Of a stretch of 64,000 bases of DNA, positions 1-10,632 are shown in pieces. A program made the position numbers and the translations under genes. Under the pieces are notes generated by a model. The model did no database searches. It was not told the DNA's origin and was given only the letters and a program-made list of their open reading frames with translations. Every line of letters starts with the position of its first letter. Position 1 is the stretch's first letter. Origin of the DNA: Paralithodes platypus (taxonomy: Eukaryota; Arthropoda; Malacostraca; Decapoda; Lithodidae); the NCBI GenBank assembly GCA_032716605.1, contig CM064512.1:22941810-23005809 (forward strand), in the 5' to 3' direction.

Positions 1-296
1 GGCTGTCCCACAATCCGAGTTTCCGTGGGACAACACCTGGGGGCTGCTCCACTCAGACCTTCCCGCAAACCAAAAACACATACACATACCAACAACCTAA
101 TAACAATGTGCCAACTTATCACACATTGACCCCTGCTTCTCAGGATTCACAAAACATTACGGAAATACCCGCCACCCTTGGAACCGAGATACAGATTATC
201 ATGAGTGAAGCTGAGATATCTTCACCCCCACTCCCGCACCATACTCCACTTTTACCCACACCTTCCACGAATGACCAAAGTGTCCACACGCCATAA
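1..296 (+). CDS. Candidate 3' terminal coding exon, host gene, partial
   Basis: The third forward frame is open from the first complete codon of the window to a TAA at 294-296, 98 codons without a stop. The translation is rich in P, T, S, N and Q and contains an acidic stretch, IIMSEAEISS, followed by PPLPHHTPLLPTPS. This is the composition often seen in the disordered C-terminus of a nuclear protein. No domain is recognised and no function is assigned. A stop-free run of this length can occur by chance, so the call rests on length plus composition. A solo LTR begins 40 bases past the stop. An AATAAA at 2559-2564, beyond the LTR, could be the original polyadenylation signal. The upstream part lies outside the window. 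Confidence 0.4.
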   Translation, partial: LSHNPSFRGTTPGGCSTQTFPQTKNTYTYQQPNNNVPTYHTLTPASQDSQNITEIPATLGTEIQIIMSEAEISSPPLPHHTPLLPTPSTNDQSVHTP

Positions 297-336
297 TCTG
301 TTATGGATTTAGAGTAAACCCATACAAACTAAACAT

Positions 337-2252
337 TGTTACGTCCTGGGATATATAAACACTGGGCTCTTTCTATTGGACTAGGTATGCGGCAACAAGC
401 AACAACGGAAAACGCTAGATCCCACCCTTATCTATAAACCCAGGCAACAAACCACCCTAAACCGTCAAGAGTCCTGCCTGGACAACAAGGTATCCTATGA
501 CTCGGTTACAGGGTACACGCACTATAGACTGCTGATAGTCAAGCAGGCTATATAAAAGATCACACAATTAAGTTGACTTAAAGCTTCAAGGAAAAGATAG
601 ATAACGGAATTAAATTGCAGAAACAATTTAATAACAAACTAGAAGAAAGTACATTTAACGTTACGTTAATTAATACAACTAATCACCCCTGCGTGAAAGA
701 AGGTGAAAGCAAACAGTCCTCAAAACATCGTACAGGTAGACAAGATGCAGGTTTCTAAACTGCATGCGGCTACTGTAGGATCTGATGCTTAGCAAAGAAA
801 GTAAGTTACGGATTTAGAGAACTCTTAACTCATAAGCAGGAATCAATACTAGTGATAGGCCATACAGTGTATAATGGCATAGGTATAATTAAATAAAGGC
901 AGCAACTCGCAACATAACCACATACAGGTGTGCTACTCACTCTTAGTCAGGCAAACCTGCTCGGACAGAGTCTCTAAGCCACGCCCTGACTCACAATGCT
1001 CACAAAGACGGTAAACTGTGGCCCAATAACAAGCATACAGATATAATAAACCGCTAGCTGTTAATCTGCCAGGTGGCAGAGGTCTAGCCGGAAGGATATA
1101 GGCTTCGGATACTCGGGCTGAGCCACCTGCTCTAGCCTAGGGACGTTCCCAAGTCTGTGCGCCAAGTTACTCTAATTGAAAGGGTGCTCTCTTGAGAGAC
1201 TCAGATCCCAAGTATCTGACTCTCTCCTGGCGACCCTAAAACAAACGCAAGACGTGCTAGCGCAGTGCTGAATGGACTAGGCAAGGGCCCTCACACAACA
1301 CAACACTAGACACACAGGCACACAGACAAGAAAATGTCCCCAGACTCCCACGGGTATCCTAGTAAAGTCGTGCAGGTTCACAGGACTCGCACCAGCAGAC
1401 TTTACTTAAAGGATCGCAAAAAACCTCCCCTCCGGTCTAGCCCCTGCTTACCTGCCACAAGAACACACTAGCAAGCATGAAACCACCAAATATGAGACAA
1501 CAAAAAAGCTTCCTAGGTCTCATTAACAATTATATCTCTGCATAAGGCCCAAAATCCTATCTAGTTGTCTGAGAGCTCGTCGTTAATACAATGATAGATA
1601 TAAGGTCTATCAAGGGGATGGGATAATTAAATAGATTGGTGAAGTAGTGGAAAGAAGGTATACAAAGTAAGAGAGAAAGTTTCTAAGTGGGGTTGAGAGG
1701 GATAGATATCAAGGGGGTCCGAAGGGTACGACAGTGAGGTGAGCTCTGAGGAGAATAGCTCCTCTGGACCCCTCCAGGATCCCACACAAAGGCACGGTGG
1801 TCAGCCAATCACTGGCCGCTACGTCACCCGGCAGCAGGCCTGCAGAAGGCGCCAGGAACCACCAGCCAATCAAAACCGAGAGAAAAGACCACGCGGCGAC
1901 CAACTCCTCCGGGAGGGATGAGGGATGAGGAAAAGCAAGGTCCACCTCCCCCACCCTGCTCGTTTGCTCTCTCTCTCTCTCGTCTCCTCCCACTCTCACT
2001 AGACTTACATCTTATATATTATAATGAAACAATCAACTATCGAGAATAAAATATACTAAGATGTGTTGGTTAAGAATAAGGGCAGCTTCAAGCTGTGAAA
2101 CAACATAAGAATATCCCAGACAATAGTTACATTGTCGTAGGATATATACTAAGGAAAAGCCGGCCAGCCGACTGCCGCCAGCCGGTTTCTAAACGGCTGG
2201 GCAGCCGACGCGCGCGCCTGCCCGCACGTGGCTACTATGCAGGAGTGTCACA
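337..2252 (-). mobile_element. Solo LTR of Gmr1-like element A
   Basis: This 1916-bp block matches the LTRs at 29783-31677, 38302-40196 and 58854-60747 over most of its length. It starts TGTTACG and ends TGTCACA as read on plus, so on minus it begins TGTGACA and ends CGTAACA. It is flanked by a perfect 4-bp duplication, ACAT, at 333-336 and 2253-2256, with no internal element sequence. This is the product expected from LTR-LTR recombination. The orientation is minus, inferred from the complete element A. A segment at about 1748-1975 is unrelated to the corresponding part of the other LTRs, so this copy belongs to a different U3 subtype. Confidence 0.93.
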
Positions 2253-2784
2253 ACATCCACATTCCATATGATGTTTTTTTTTTTGGGGGGTCCCGAGAAA
2301 TGCACACATATAATTTAATGTTTGGCTTTGTGAATCACGAACATTGAAACAGTAAAATTTGCATTAGCAAAATTGTTATTGTTTACATGTCTTGTGTAAC
2401 AGGAATTATATAAATATTAATATAAATGTATACATTTTTCGGAACACCATTAATCCACATTCCATTTATTTTATATATCATATCGTCATCATTTCACAAA
2501 GTGCCTATTTTTAAGTTTGATATAAATTTATCTATTGAATTATTTTTTTCTTTTTTGGAATAAATAAATATATCATGTATTTGTCTTCTTCAATTACCCA
2601 TTTCACTAACCTTCGATCATTGATTCTTGCCAAGAGACACGACCTGCTCCTTGAGTGTAGTAATCTTTGAGGTATAACCTCACTCTCTTGCCTGCTACCG
2701 AGGAAGTATTACGGGCAAGGGGTTCGAGTGAGGTCTTGCCTCCACGAACCAGGGTTCACACAGCGATTAGTGAATACCTCCCCT
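2253..2784. other. AT-rich intergenic stretch, no gene seen
   Basis: The sequence is mostly AT-rich, with a T/G homopolymer tract near 2274-2290. An AATAAA at 2559-2564 is the only candidate signal, and would serve the exon at the left edge if the solo LTR is ignored. No open frame or repeat family was recognised. Confidence 0.4.
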
Positions 2785-2935
2785 AGCTATCTTGACGTCT
2801 TTCCAGAACAGTTTCAGACACTTCCTTCCAAATTCCTCATCTGCCCTTCTCTTACTTCCCTTCACCACTCTATTTTTTCTCCAAGTACCTCGTTGTTTTC
2901 TGTCTCTCCAAATCTTCATTCCCTTGACTATGTAA
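2785..2935 (-). pseudogene. LINE fragment, pre-RT linker region
   Basis: Read on minus, the translation contains SKRRADEEFGRKCLKLFWKDVK. This is a diverged copy of SKRRVDEEFGR...KKLFWKDVKK in the LINE at 8473-8645, upstream of the reverse transcriptase. The nucleotide alignment is clear by eye for about 150 bases and stops on both sides. It is a short relic of the same or a sister LINE family and has no coding capacity. Confidence 0.7.
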
Positions 2936-3153
2936 TGTGTTTCTGCTATAATGTGTTTTGGAGGGCAAACTGGGGTTGCCCTCAATGTTGGTGAGGCATG
3001 GAATGACAGCAAGGGAAGCCAGGTGGTGAAACAGGAGTTCCAGATGTCCATATCAACCACCTGTATCATTCCCTGGGAGTACTGCCCTGTTAGGCTGGTG
3101 CCTACAGCCTCCTCCTCCTACGTATGTAAGTATACATTCACCCTCCCCCCCCC

Positions 3154-3246
3154 TTCTCTCTCTCTCTCTCTCTGTCTCTCTCGCTCCCTCTCTCTCTCGC
3201 TCCCGCTCTCTCTCTTTCTCCCTCTCTCTCTCGCTCCCACTCTTTC

Positions 3247-3288
<42 letters not shown>

Positions 3289-3289
3289 A
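3154..3289. repeat. Imperfect (CT)n microsatellite
   Basis: About 136 bases of TC/CT units are interrupted by G and CCC variants, following a C homopolymer. Long CT runs like this are frequent in decapod genomes. The apparent open frames on both strands here are artefacts of the repeat. Confidence 0.97.
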
Positions 3290-4364
3290 CACACCCACGC
3301 ACATTGTAGAGGGGCTTTAGCTCTGGAGGCAGAGCAGATGTAGGTGCTGATAATTCCACAGGAATATGTGTGAAAGGGATATGTGGCCAGTGAGGCATTC
3401 TACTAATACACTCATGCAGGTTTCTTCTTTCCCTCACCACTCCTCTTTATAGAAATGTAGTATAGATAATGATAACGTGGGTGATGATGACGTTCACGTT
3501 CACTTATCACGGTGAAGATGCAAAACTGTTATAGAAAGACACTATTAAAAGGTTGTATTTTACATGGTAGTACATACGTCTGTAATTAAGTTTACAATAA
3601 TATTGTTATATAGTACCCAATACATGGTGTTTAAATAATAATTGAAGATCCATCCTGCATTCCAAAAATTAAGGATTAATCTGCCACAAACTGTAATATT
3701 GCTGGTAACTTGTCATTCTATACTACCATTGCACTGCACCTTCCGCATTAAAATACTCCATATATTGATCCATCACTTACCTGATATCGCTACGGGCACA
3801 TTGTCCGCCAAACTACTTGGATCAAGCTTTATTAATTTGCAATATCTGCAACATATGTTGACCAATCTTCTATTTTTTTCTGAGGTCCACGATATTACAG
3901 TCTACAAAATGGTGACCAATAACAACTATATCTGATGTTTGGTTCTGGCGTAAACCTTCTACATCCAAAAATAAAACGGTTAGACTATTCGAAAAAGTGT
4001 ACTAATTCGGAAGGTAACTATTTTGTGTGTGTATTTTATATCATGTGCTAGTTAATCTGTAGTGATACTATTGTTATATCGTGTATATTATAAGTTCTGA
4101 CAATTTTACACAAACAGCTTCGTCAAATAATACTATTTGAAGCCGTTAAATATTCAGAACTTATATGATTCAAGATAAAACAATAACATTAGTACATCAT
4201 AACTAACACATGTTACGAAATAAACACAAATTCTTGCATATACAGTATAGTGGCTATCACTTGATTTTCCTCAGCATAGGGACAGTTTGTAGACCGAAGG
4301 TTTATCTGATCAAGATAACGGTATCATCATGATGAATTGACTTTGTCGCGGGTGATGGTGGCCA

Positions 4365-4368
<4 letters not shown>

Positions 4369-4436
<68 letters not shown>
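4369..4436. repeat. Perfect (CT)34 microsatellite
   Basis: There are 68 uninterrupted bases of TC repeat. Perfection over this length suggests recent slippage, and the length is likely to be polymorphic or mis-assembled. Confidence 0.98.
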
Positions 4437-4438
<2 letters not shown>

Positions 4439-5053
4439 AATGTCTATTGAAGAGTCTTCAAAATAATGCGGAAGTGGTTTGGTCAGTATCACCATGGCAA
4501 CACCCGAATAATTATCTGATCGGTGGTACTCTACACCGGTACGGAAGTCTATGTAAGGATGAATGATTGTGTTCACTTCCCAAACCTCACTATAATTCGT
4601 TCATTATAAGTAGGACAGGAATCGAGACTCCTAAACTCTGTAACTAAAAGGGCTAGAACAAGTGAGCTGTGAATCTGCACATCTATACCCTGGCTGGCTC
4701 TTCCCATATAATATATGTATTAGGTCAAATTACTCAAGTCGTTTATGAGTTATGGAGGATATTGCTCAACATTTCTGGTCTAACAAAAATGAATAGACTA
4801 TAAACACACTCGTGCTTCACATACTTGATGTTGGACGTGCCAGTATTATGATATAAGGTTCCATTTGTCCTGGTTAACATTACAATTTGGAAGGATTTAC
4901 CCGAGATGGAATTGATGTCATTGAGTTCAAAAGCTACACTCGACGCCATAATTTCAGCCTCACTCATACGGATTTGTGGACTTCACCGATTATTAATTAT
5001 AAAAGCATATATCTGAAAACGGATTGATGATTATAACGTTCTATCTATCAACT

Positions 5054-5058
<5 letters not shown>

Positions 5059-5090
<32 letters not shown>
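5059..5090. repeat. (AT)n microsatellite
   Basis: A run of TA dinucleotides of about 30 bases sits in an AT-rich context. Confidence 0.95.
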
Positions 5091-5093
<3 letters not shown>

Positions 5094-5908
5094 TGTTGAA
5101 AATCAAATTATATATAATAATCAATCAAGCTAGTCATAATTGCAGGAAGAAAAGCATAGGGGGTCCACCAATTTTAATGTGTGAGCTAGAGACTATGGCG
5201 TCCGATTGTACATCCAATTATATGTTGAAACTTCTAATGTTAGCCATAATAATATGAAGTTGACACCATCTTTCACCATCTTGTTTCAAGTTGTGAAAAT
5301 GATTGACTGGTCTAGGAAAACTAAGTTTGTTCGGCTGCTAGATAATATGTATTACACTTGAATAAATCGGATGTAAAATATATGTGTATAATATTATCGA
5401 AAAGTTGTATTTGTGTGTGTTCTTATTTTATGGAACTTGTGTTTTCAAAAGTTTTGAACTTCAGCATTTTCTATAAAAAAAAACATATACACACTTACAA
5501 AATATGTATGTTTATAGTAGGAGGTAGACGGTATGAACATTTCTCGTATAATATAGTTTCGAAATATCATTGGCGTTGGACTAAGTCTCTGTGAACGAAT
5601 ACGGCAAACGTAAAATTGCAATCATATTTTGTTTGGTCTGTTAAATTGTCAAGCGAAAAAAAATCCATTTGGTTTCTGTAAAAACATATAGGGTAACTCA
5701 ACTCTAGTGGCACAGAGGGAAATAGAAAAATATAGATAAATTGAAAGGTCTCCTTTTGGGGAATGGATATAGCGGTACCTGAAAAATAGTTCCAATTTCT
5801 GGATCAAAGGATTCGTCACGGGTTAACTGATTCCTGAAATTGACTGCCTGAGGTGTGATTGTAACCGTTTCAGTGCCAGAACTATATTTGTGATCTTCTT
5901 ATGTTTAA

Positions 5909-6133
5909 CCCTCTCACGTTGTTGACGCAATTTTGAGCCTATTAGGGATACTTTAAAGCCTTTGTTGCCATCAGGGGTATTTAGAAACCTTTAGTTTAGT
6001 TACTTCAACCTCTGCAGTTGTCTTTGAGTTAGCTGTGGGCAGAAAACTAATTTTGGAGGAAATTATAAGAGTGAGAAAACTCTATTTATTATTGCTAATC
6101 TGGCAACATCTGCATCATAAAAACGTGAAAGGG
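5909..6133. mobile_element. TTAA-flanked MITE (piggyBac-like), 225 bp
   Basis: The body is bounded by TTAA on both sides (5905-5908 and 6134-6137). Its ends form inverted repeats: CCCTCTCACGTTGTT at the left and, on the complement of the right end, CCCTTTCACGTTTTT. TTAA target duplication with CCC..GGG ends is the signature of the piggyBac superfamily. There is no coding sequence. Confidence 0.8.
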
Positions 6134-6185
6134 TTAACACTAATATGACTAAACGATTGTATTGATATACTTATAACATATGGGA

Positions 6186-6479
6186 CTATCTATCTACTGT
6201 ATTGCCTGACGCCGTGATACCCGAAGGGGTGGCCACGAACGAACCGCCCCATGCACCTCTGTCCCCAGTCAGTCGACGCCCCTCCTCCCAACCAGCACCA
6301 CGTTCTTCCATATACTTCCTCACTCCATCCTTCCACCTCTCGTTCGGTCTCCCTCTCCCTCTCTGTTCTTCCAACTCGCTCACGTACCCCTTAGTAATTC
6401 TCTCGCTTTCCATACGTTCCATATGGCCGAACCATCTCAAGTTGTTCCTTTTCACGCTTTCCAGCACATCTAACTTCAC
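6186..6479 (-). pseudogene. LINE L1 C-terminal fragment
   Basis: This frame encodes the stretch after the RT domain. It has LRWFGHMERM followed by RITKGYVSELEEQRGRGRP and a tryptophan-containing KDGVRKYMEE segment. These are the conserved tail motifs of many arthropod LINE polyproteins. It is separated from the RT frame by a frameshift near 6480-6513. The last codons run into the LINE 3' untranslated tail. The piece is non-functional. Confidence 0.8.
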
Positions 6480-6513
6480 ACCACACCTCCTTCTTACTTT
6501 CTTATTCGTCTGT

Positions 6514-7356
6514 CTATCCCTCCATGTAACTCTGCACGCACTTCTTAACGTAACTCATTTCCCCCGCTCTCACACTTGGTCTGAGTCTCTTCTCGAACGT
6601 CCATGCTTCGCTTCCGTAAGTCAGTGTCGGGATTACCACACTGTCATGCAAGGACTTCTTCACTTCCATACTGACCACCCTATTTCTTGTTAGTGCTTTC
6701 AACGTGCCTACAACCCTCTTCCCCTGTTGCACCCTCTCCCACACTTCTTCATCCATAGTCCCATCTTTACTCAACACACTGTCCAAATACTTAAAGGAGC
6801 TGACAATCTCAATACCGTGACCGTTCAACTTCACCTCACACTCTGTGGCTTCACCCCTCTCGAAGACCATAACCTTGCTCTTCCCCACATTTACCTTCAG
6901 ATTCCGTTTTTCGCACACTGTTCCAAACACATTTACCAGACCCTGCAACTCCCATTCGTTATCGCTCATCAGAACTGCATCATCAGCAAACAGAAGTACA
7001 GGTAGCTTCCACTCATTTCCCTCCCTTATCAGCAATACACCAACATTCACTGTTCTTCCCTGTATCTCTTTCATGACTCCATCCATATATACAGTAAACA
7101 ACCACGGAGACATCACACACTCCTGTTTCAACCAAACATTCAGATCAAAGAACTCGCTCTGCTCATTTTCCACACGTACTGCCATCTTTGCACCGTCATA
7201 CATGCTCTTCACTGCTTTCAGCAACTTGCCATCCACTCCGTATATTCTAAGTACTTTCCACATCCCTTCTCTATCCACTCTGTCATAGGCCTTCTCCAAG
7301 TCCATAAAGATAACATACTCCTTTTTTTTGCTTCTCCAGGTATTTCTCCACAACAC
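6514..7356 (-). pseudogene. LINE L1 reverse transcriptase palm/thumb fragment, 280 codons
   Basis: The segment begins in RT motif A (IFMDLEKAYDRVDREGMW), passes motif B (ECVMSPWLFTVYMDG) and reaches catalytic motif C (LLFADDAVLMS), followed by NLKVNVGKSKVMVF and FKYLDSVLSKDG. Together these identify a non-LTR RT with the metal-binding Asp in motif A and the FADD pair preserved. The open frame runs to the point where a SINE inserted, so motifs upstream of A lie on the far side at 7901 onward. The catalytic residues look intact, but the element as a whole is truncated, interrupted and frameshifted. Confidence 0.9.
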
Positions 7357-7364
7357 AATTCAGG

Positions 7365-7886
7365 AGCGGGTGCCCAACCCCGAAAGGGGTTGAAATAGGG
7401 GAACTACCCCCCCCCCGCCAAGGGCGGCTTTCTAGGGCCTTTCCTAGCTGATGCTGAGAGGATTGGGTTCTAGTCATGTGGTGATGGGCTGGTCTATCAG
7501 AGTGAGAACTGAGCGATATCTGCCATACCCATAGCTTACTCTGACTGTTCCTTTTACTTATATATTTTCTAGATCTCAAGTGACGGCGTCTCTTGTGTGG
7601 ATTGACCTCCCAATCTACCAAGATTGGAAGCCAAAGCGTCACATTTTTCCTTTGCCCCTCAACTTTCTCTTCATAATTGCTGAGGGGCACAGGGCCCTGG
7701 GTGGGGCTTTGGTTTCCCGGGTGTTTCCGCACCCTCCTCAGCTCCCCGCCATGGATTGGCTTCGGTCACCCAGGCTTTATTGTGGTCAGCAGGAAGGGTT
7801 CTGTGGGGGGCGCTTGGTTATGGCCTTGGCCTTGCTCGGGGACTTGGGGCTGTTCGGCCAGGCAGCCTGGTGAACAACAACAATAA
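7365..7886 (+). mobile_element. SINE-like retroposon inside the LINE, 522 bp
   Basis: The insert is bracketed by a perfect 14-bp target duplication, CAACACAATTCAGG, at 7351-7364 and 7887-7900. Its right end is an AAC/AAT-rich tail (AACAACAACAATAA), so it reads on plus. These are hallmarks of LINE-driven retroposition. It contains no coding domain. GGTTCTAGTC near 7467 resembles an internal pol III B box, but no convincing A box was found, so the pol III origin is uncertain. The open frames over 7580-8028 are chance frames in this insert. Confidence 0.75.
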
Positions 7887-7900
7887 CAACACAATTCAGG

Positions 7901-8820
7901 GTAAAAATCTGATCTACATATCCTCTTCCCTTCCTAAAACTGCCCTGCTCGTCACCTATCCATTACGCCGTTCTCGCTCTCACTCTCTCAATCACTACCC
8001 TACTGTACACCTTCCCTACTACGCTTAGAAGACATATTCCTCGGTGGTTACCACACACTGCTCTTTCCCCTTTACCCTTTTATAGGGGGACTATTATGCC
8101 TGTCTTCCAGCCATCAGGTGCACTCCCCTTCTCCCATGCTAGTTTGCACATTTTCCATACTCATTCGATCACTATCTCACCACCAAACCTCAGCATTTCC
8201 CCACACACTCCATCTGTTCCTGGTGCTTTTCCCAACTTCACTCTTTTCGTGGCTTCCCACACTTCTGACCTCCTGATTCCCACCTCCTCCTCTATTTCTC
8301 TTCTGCTCTCTCCCATACCTCATCCAATTATGTGTGCTGGTGCTCCATTCCTTACGTTTAGCAACTCGTTGAAGTTCTCGCTCCATCTTTCGACTCTCTC
8401 TTGCTTCTCGGCTAGCATTCTCCCATTCTTATCTTTCACACCCTTACTGTTTCCCTTGCTACCTTCCCTAACTTTCTTGACATCTTTCCAGAACAGTTTC
8501 TTACTTTTCCTCCATTTTACACTCAGATTCCTTCCAAATTCCTCATCTACTCTTCTCTTACTCTCCTTCACTACTTTCTTCACCACTCTCTTTCTCTCCA
8601 CGTACCTCGCTCGTTTCTGCCTCTCCAAATCTTCATTCCCTCTACTACCCAACCACTCTCTATACGCTAAGAGGGTGTAATTAAGAATGTTTTCACTTTC
8701 CATTCTTAAAAGTCTGTTTGAAACACAAGATAAAACGTAATTTATTGTTGGGATTGACTTGCCGTGGTAGATGACAGGGGAGGAGGAAACATGAAGAAGG
8801 GGATGGGAGGGATTCATAGG
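7901..8820 (-). pseudogene. LINE L1 upstream RT and linker region
   Basis: The minus-strand translation at 8817-8320 contains LERQKRARYVERKRVVKKVV, SKRRVDEEFGR, KLFWKDVKK and QERVERWSENFNELLN. This is the usual run-up to the RT domain in this LINE type. Between 8320 and 7901 the frame is broken but still shows RT-entry-like pieces. The region is continuous with the RT piece at 7356 if the SINE and its duplicated target are ignored. Confidence 0.75.
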
Positions 8821-9202
8821 TAGAAACAGCTAGGTTTAAGATATTTTTTTTGTTCTTTTACCTTGCTCCCTAAAACTCTATTAAACTTAACAAACACCCA
8901 AGAGATACATTTTGTAAATTGTTCAGTAGAAAAATATCCCGGCTGATGGCCGGTTCCTCCCTAATTACAAGCTCGCTATCGCTCACTGAAATGGCACAAG
9001 AAATCTTAATAATCACAAAAATGGGGCGAAAGGTCTTATAATCGCCAAACTAAAGCTCCCGGAGCGAACATATTAAAATGTTAAAATTAATGGGGCTAAA
9101 CAAAATAGGGAGAAAGGGGCCCAGCAAAAATAAATACTACCCCTTAAGTTAACATGTGATCAGATGTATTTTATCGTTCGATTATTTGTTTTCTTTTTTC
9201 TT
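8821..9202. other. Intergenic, no gene recognised
   Basis: This is AT-rich sequence between the LINE and the SINE. Nothing recognisable is present except the SINE's A-rich tail at the right edge. Confidence 0.4.
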
Positions 9203-9372
9203 TACGCCGTAATTCCTGTGAAGGGGTGGCCATGAATATTTGGCGTTTGTCACAAATTGCTAGGTCAAGTCGGGCTTGACATCTACCAATAACATTTTGA
9301 TAGAGCGGGTTTGACCTCCCGACCCTTTGATCAGCAGCTGACGCTTTATTGACTAGCCTATGTCACGGCTCC
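9203..9372 (-). mobile_element. tRNA-derived SINE with LINE-type 3' tail
   Basis: On minus the sequence starts near 9372 with a tRNA-like head. GACATAGGCTAGTC is an A-box-like segment and GAGGTCAAACCC a B-box-like one, about 40 bases apart. A tRNA-unrelated middle follows. The 3' end reads CATGGCCACCCCTTCACAGG then AATTACGGCGT. This matches the 3' end of the LINE at 6184-6250 (CGTGGCCACCCCTTCGGGTA then TCACGGCGT). An A-rich tail occupies 9202-9181. The head is diverged and would not be a functional tRNA. Confidence 0.7.
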
Positions 9373-9452
9373 TTCAATAACCCCATAAAACGACTATCGA
9401 CTATCACGAAACGAGATCCTTTCACCATAGATAAGTGGATGTTTGATTGAAA

Positions 9453-9453
<1 letters not shown>

Positions 9454-9512
<59 letters not shown>
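9454..9512. repeat. (TG)n microsatellite
   Basis: There are 59 uninterrupted bases of GT repeat. Confidence 0.98.
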
Positions 9513-9514
<2 letters not shown>

Positions 9515-9854
9515 AGGCAGAGCTACATTTTAAGTTGCTAGTAGTAATTCACCAAAATATGTGAAACTAATTTAAACCTCAAATATATAAATATTCCTGA
9601 ATTAGTTCATATGTAAATTTAATGGGAGATATTTGGTGTTAGCAGTGAAATTGATTAATTAGATTATAAGGTAGTAGAAAAGACAATTGAGCATATACTG
9701 TATTTTCTACTATAATTATTGATGAACCTTATAAATAAGAGTTTGATGTTTTACAAAGCCTAATACATACAATGGTTTAACGTAATTTTTCTATTACATG
9801 GAATGTAACGGCTCAGACGTGGTTGCCTTTCAGTAGTTGGAGTGTACTGTAGTA

Positions 9855-10200
9855 CAATAAAGTCCCGCCACAGCAATGCCCAACCAAGTCATCACTGTGG
9901 CTGATGTTGGTATAGTGCTAACCATGCCTTAGCAAGACTCAACAGAGTCCCCCTGCAGCACTTGCACCTGCAGTATCTGCAACCACACCAGCCTTAACAG
10001 TGTTACAAAAAGACAGCACCATACTGTATATTAGGCAATTGGACTATAGAAAAAACATTATAAAGTTCTGCCCCATCATGCCTACACTGTTGCCGACACA
10101 GGTGTGGTGCCAAACAGCTCCCAGGTAAGACTCAGTCCCCTGTGGCACCTATCCGCACCCCACCAGCCTCGGCAGTTCCATACCAAGACAGTGCTAAGAT
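9855..10200. repeat. Two diverged tandem copies of a ~170-bp unit
   Basis: The block near 9862-10022 (AAGTCCCGCC ... ACAGCACCATAC) and the block near 10062-10200 (AAGTTCTGCC ... ACAGTGCTAAGA) share a series of motifs in the same order. These include GTTG..GGTGT, AAGACTCA, AGTCCCC, GCACCT and CACCAGCCT. They are old and substantially diverged. No coding content was seen. Confidence 0.5.
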
Positions 10201-10632
10201 AAAGACTTTATTGCATAGTAATGATTGTTTGTGGAAGATTATAAGGTAGGAGGGTACAAGAGAGACACAAGGTCACCCAACTACTATGGGTTTCAGAGGC
10301 CGTGTGGCATCGTTTTTCCGGAATAACCTATTAACAAACAGTTGGATCAGTATGATATTTTGACACAGCTTTTTTCACACCGTCCCCTAATTTTTGTCAA
10401 TATAGTGCATTACCAAAAGTGTAGAAATAAGCCACTTGTCCCTTAGTCATGAGGTTAAAGTCACACATTAATGACTAAGAAACGGACAGGACTACAGTGA
10501 CTTACCTGTGAGAACCACCAAACCATTATTGCTCCTCCATAAAACACGGTAGTTATCAGCCACCACCTAACCCTATTATCGCCTTTAAATTCAAGTTATC
10601 TGTCAATATCATGTATAAATATACAGACAGTA

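Larger units (their letters stand above)
2936..5908. other. Intergenic, no gene recognised
   Basis: Apart from the microsatellites listed separately this stretch is AT-rich unique sequence. The short open frames at 3642-3935 and 5358-5594 have no motif, no domain and compositions expected from noise. No RNA gene was recognised. Confidence 0.5.
6184..8820 (-). mobile_element. LINE (non-LTR retrotransposon) L1, 5'-truncated, with a SINE inside
   Basis: On minus the order is a pre-RT linker (about 8645-8320), fingers/palm entry (8300-7901), the SINE interruption (7886-7365), the RT palm with LLFADDAVLMS (7356-6514), and a C-terminal region with NNLRWFGHMERM and RGRGRP (6479-6186). The 3' end carries GTGGCCACCCCTTCGGGTAT and closes in short GATA-type repeats at about 6184. 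The reading frame is broken at several points, including 6480-6513. No endonuclease region is present, so the copy is truncated at its 5' end near 8820. The clade is not assigned. Confidence 0.85.

Noticed and set aside
3138..3440. Arg/Glu- and Ser/Leu-rich open frames over the CT repeat
   Set aside because: They are translations of a microsatellite; no non-repetitive coding sequence supports them.
7580..8028. Plus-strand frames with G/W/L-rich sequence
   Set aside because: They fall in the SINE insert with its AAC tail; no domain and no homologous coding pattern.
6202..8680. Long plus-strand Ser/Pro/Leu-rich frames
   Set aside because: They are antisense shadows of the minus-strand LINE; RT motifs are on the other strand.
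9260..9372. Functional tRNA gene
   Set aside because: A- and B-box-like segments exist, but the cloverleaf is degenerate and the 3' part is a LINE-type tail, so a SINE fits better.
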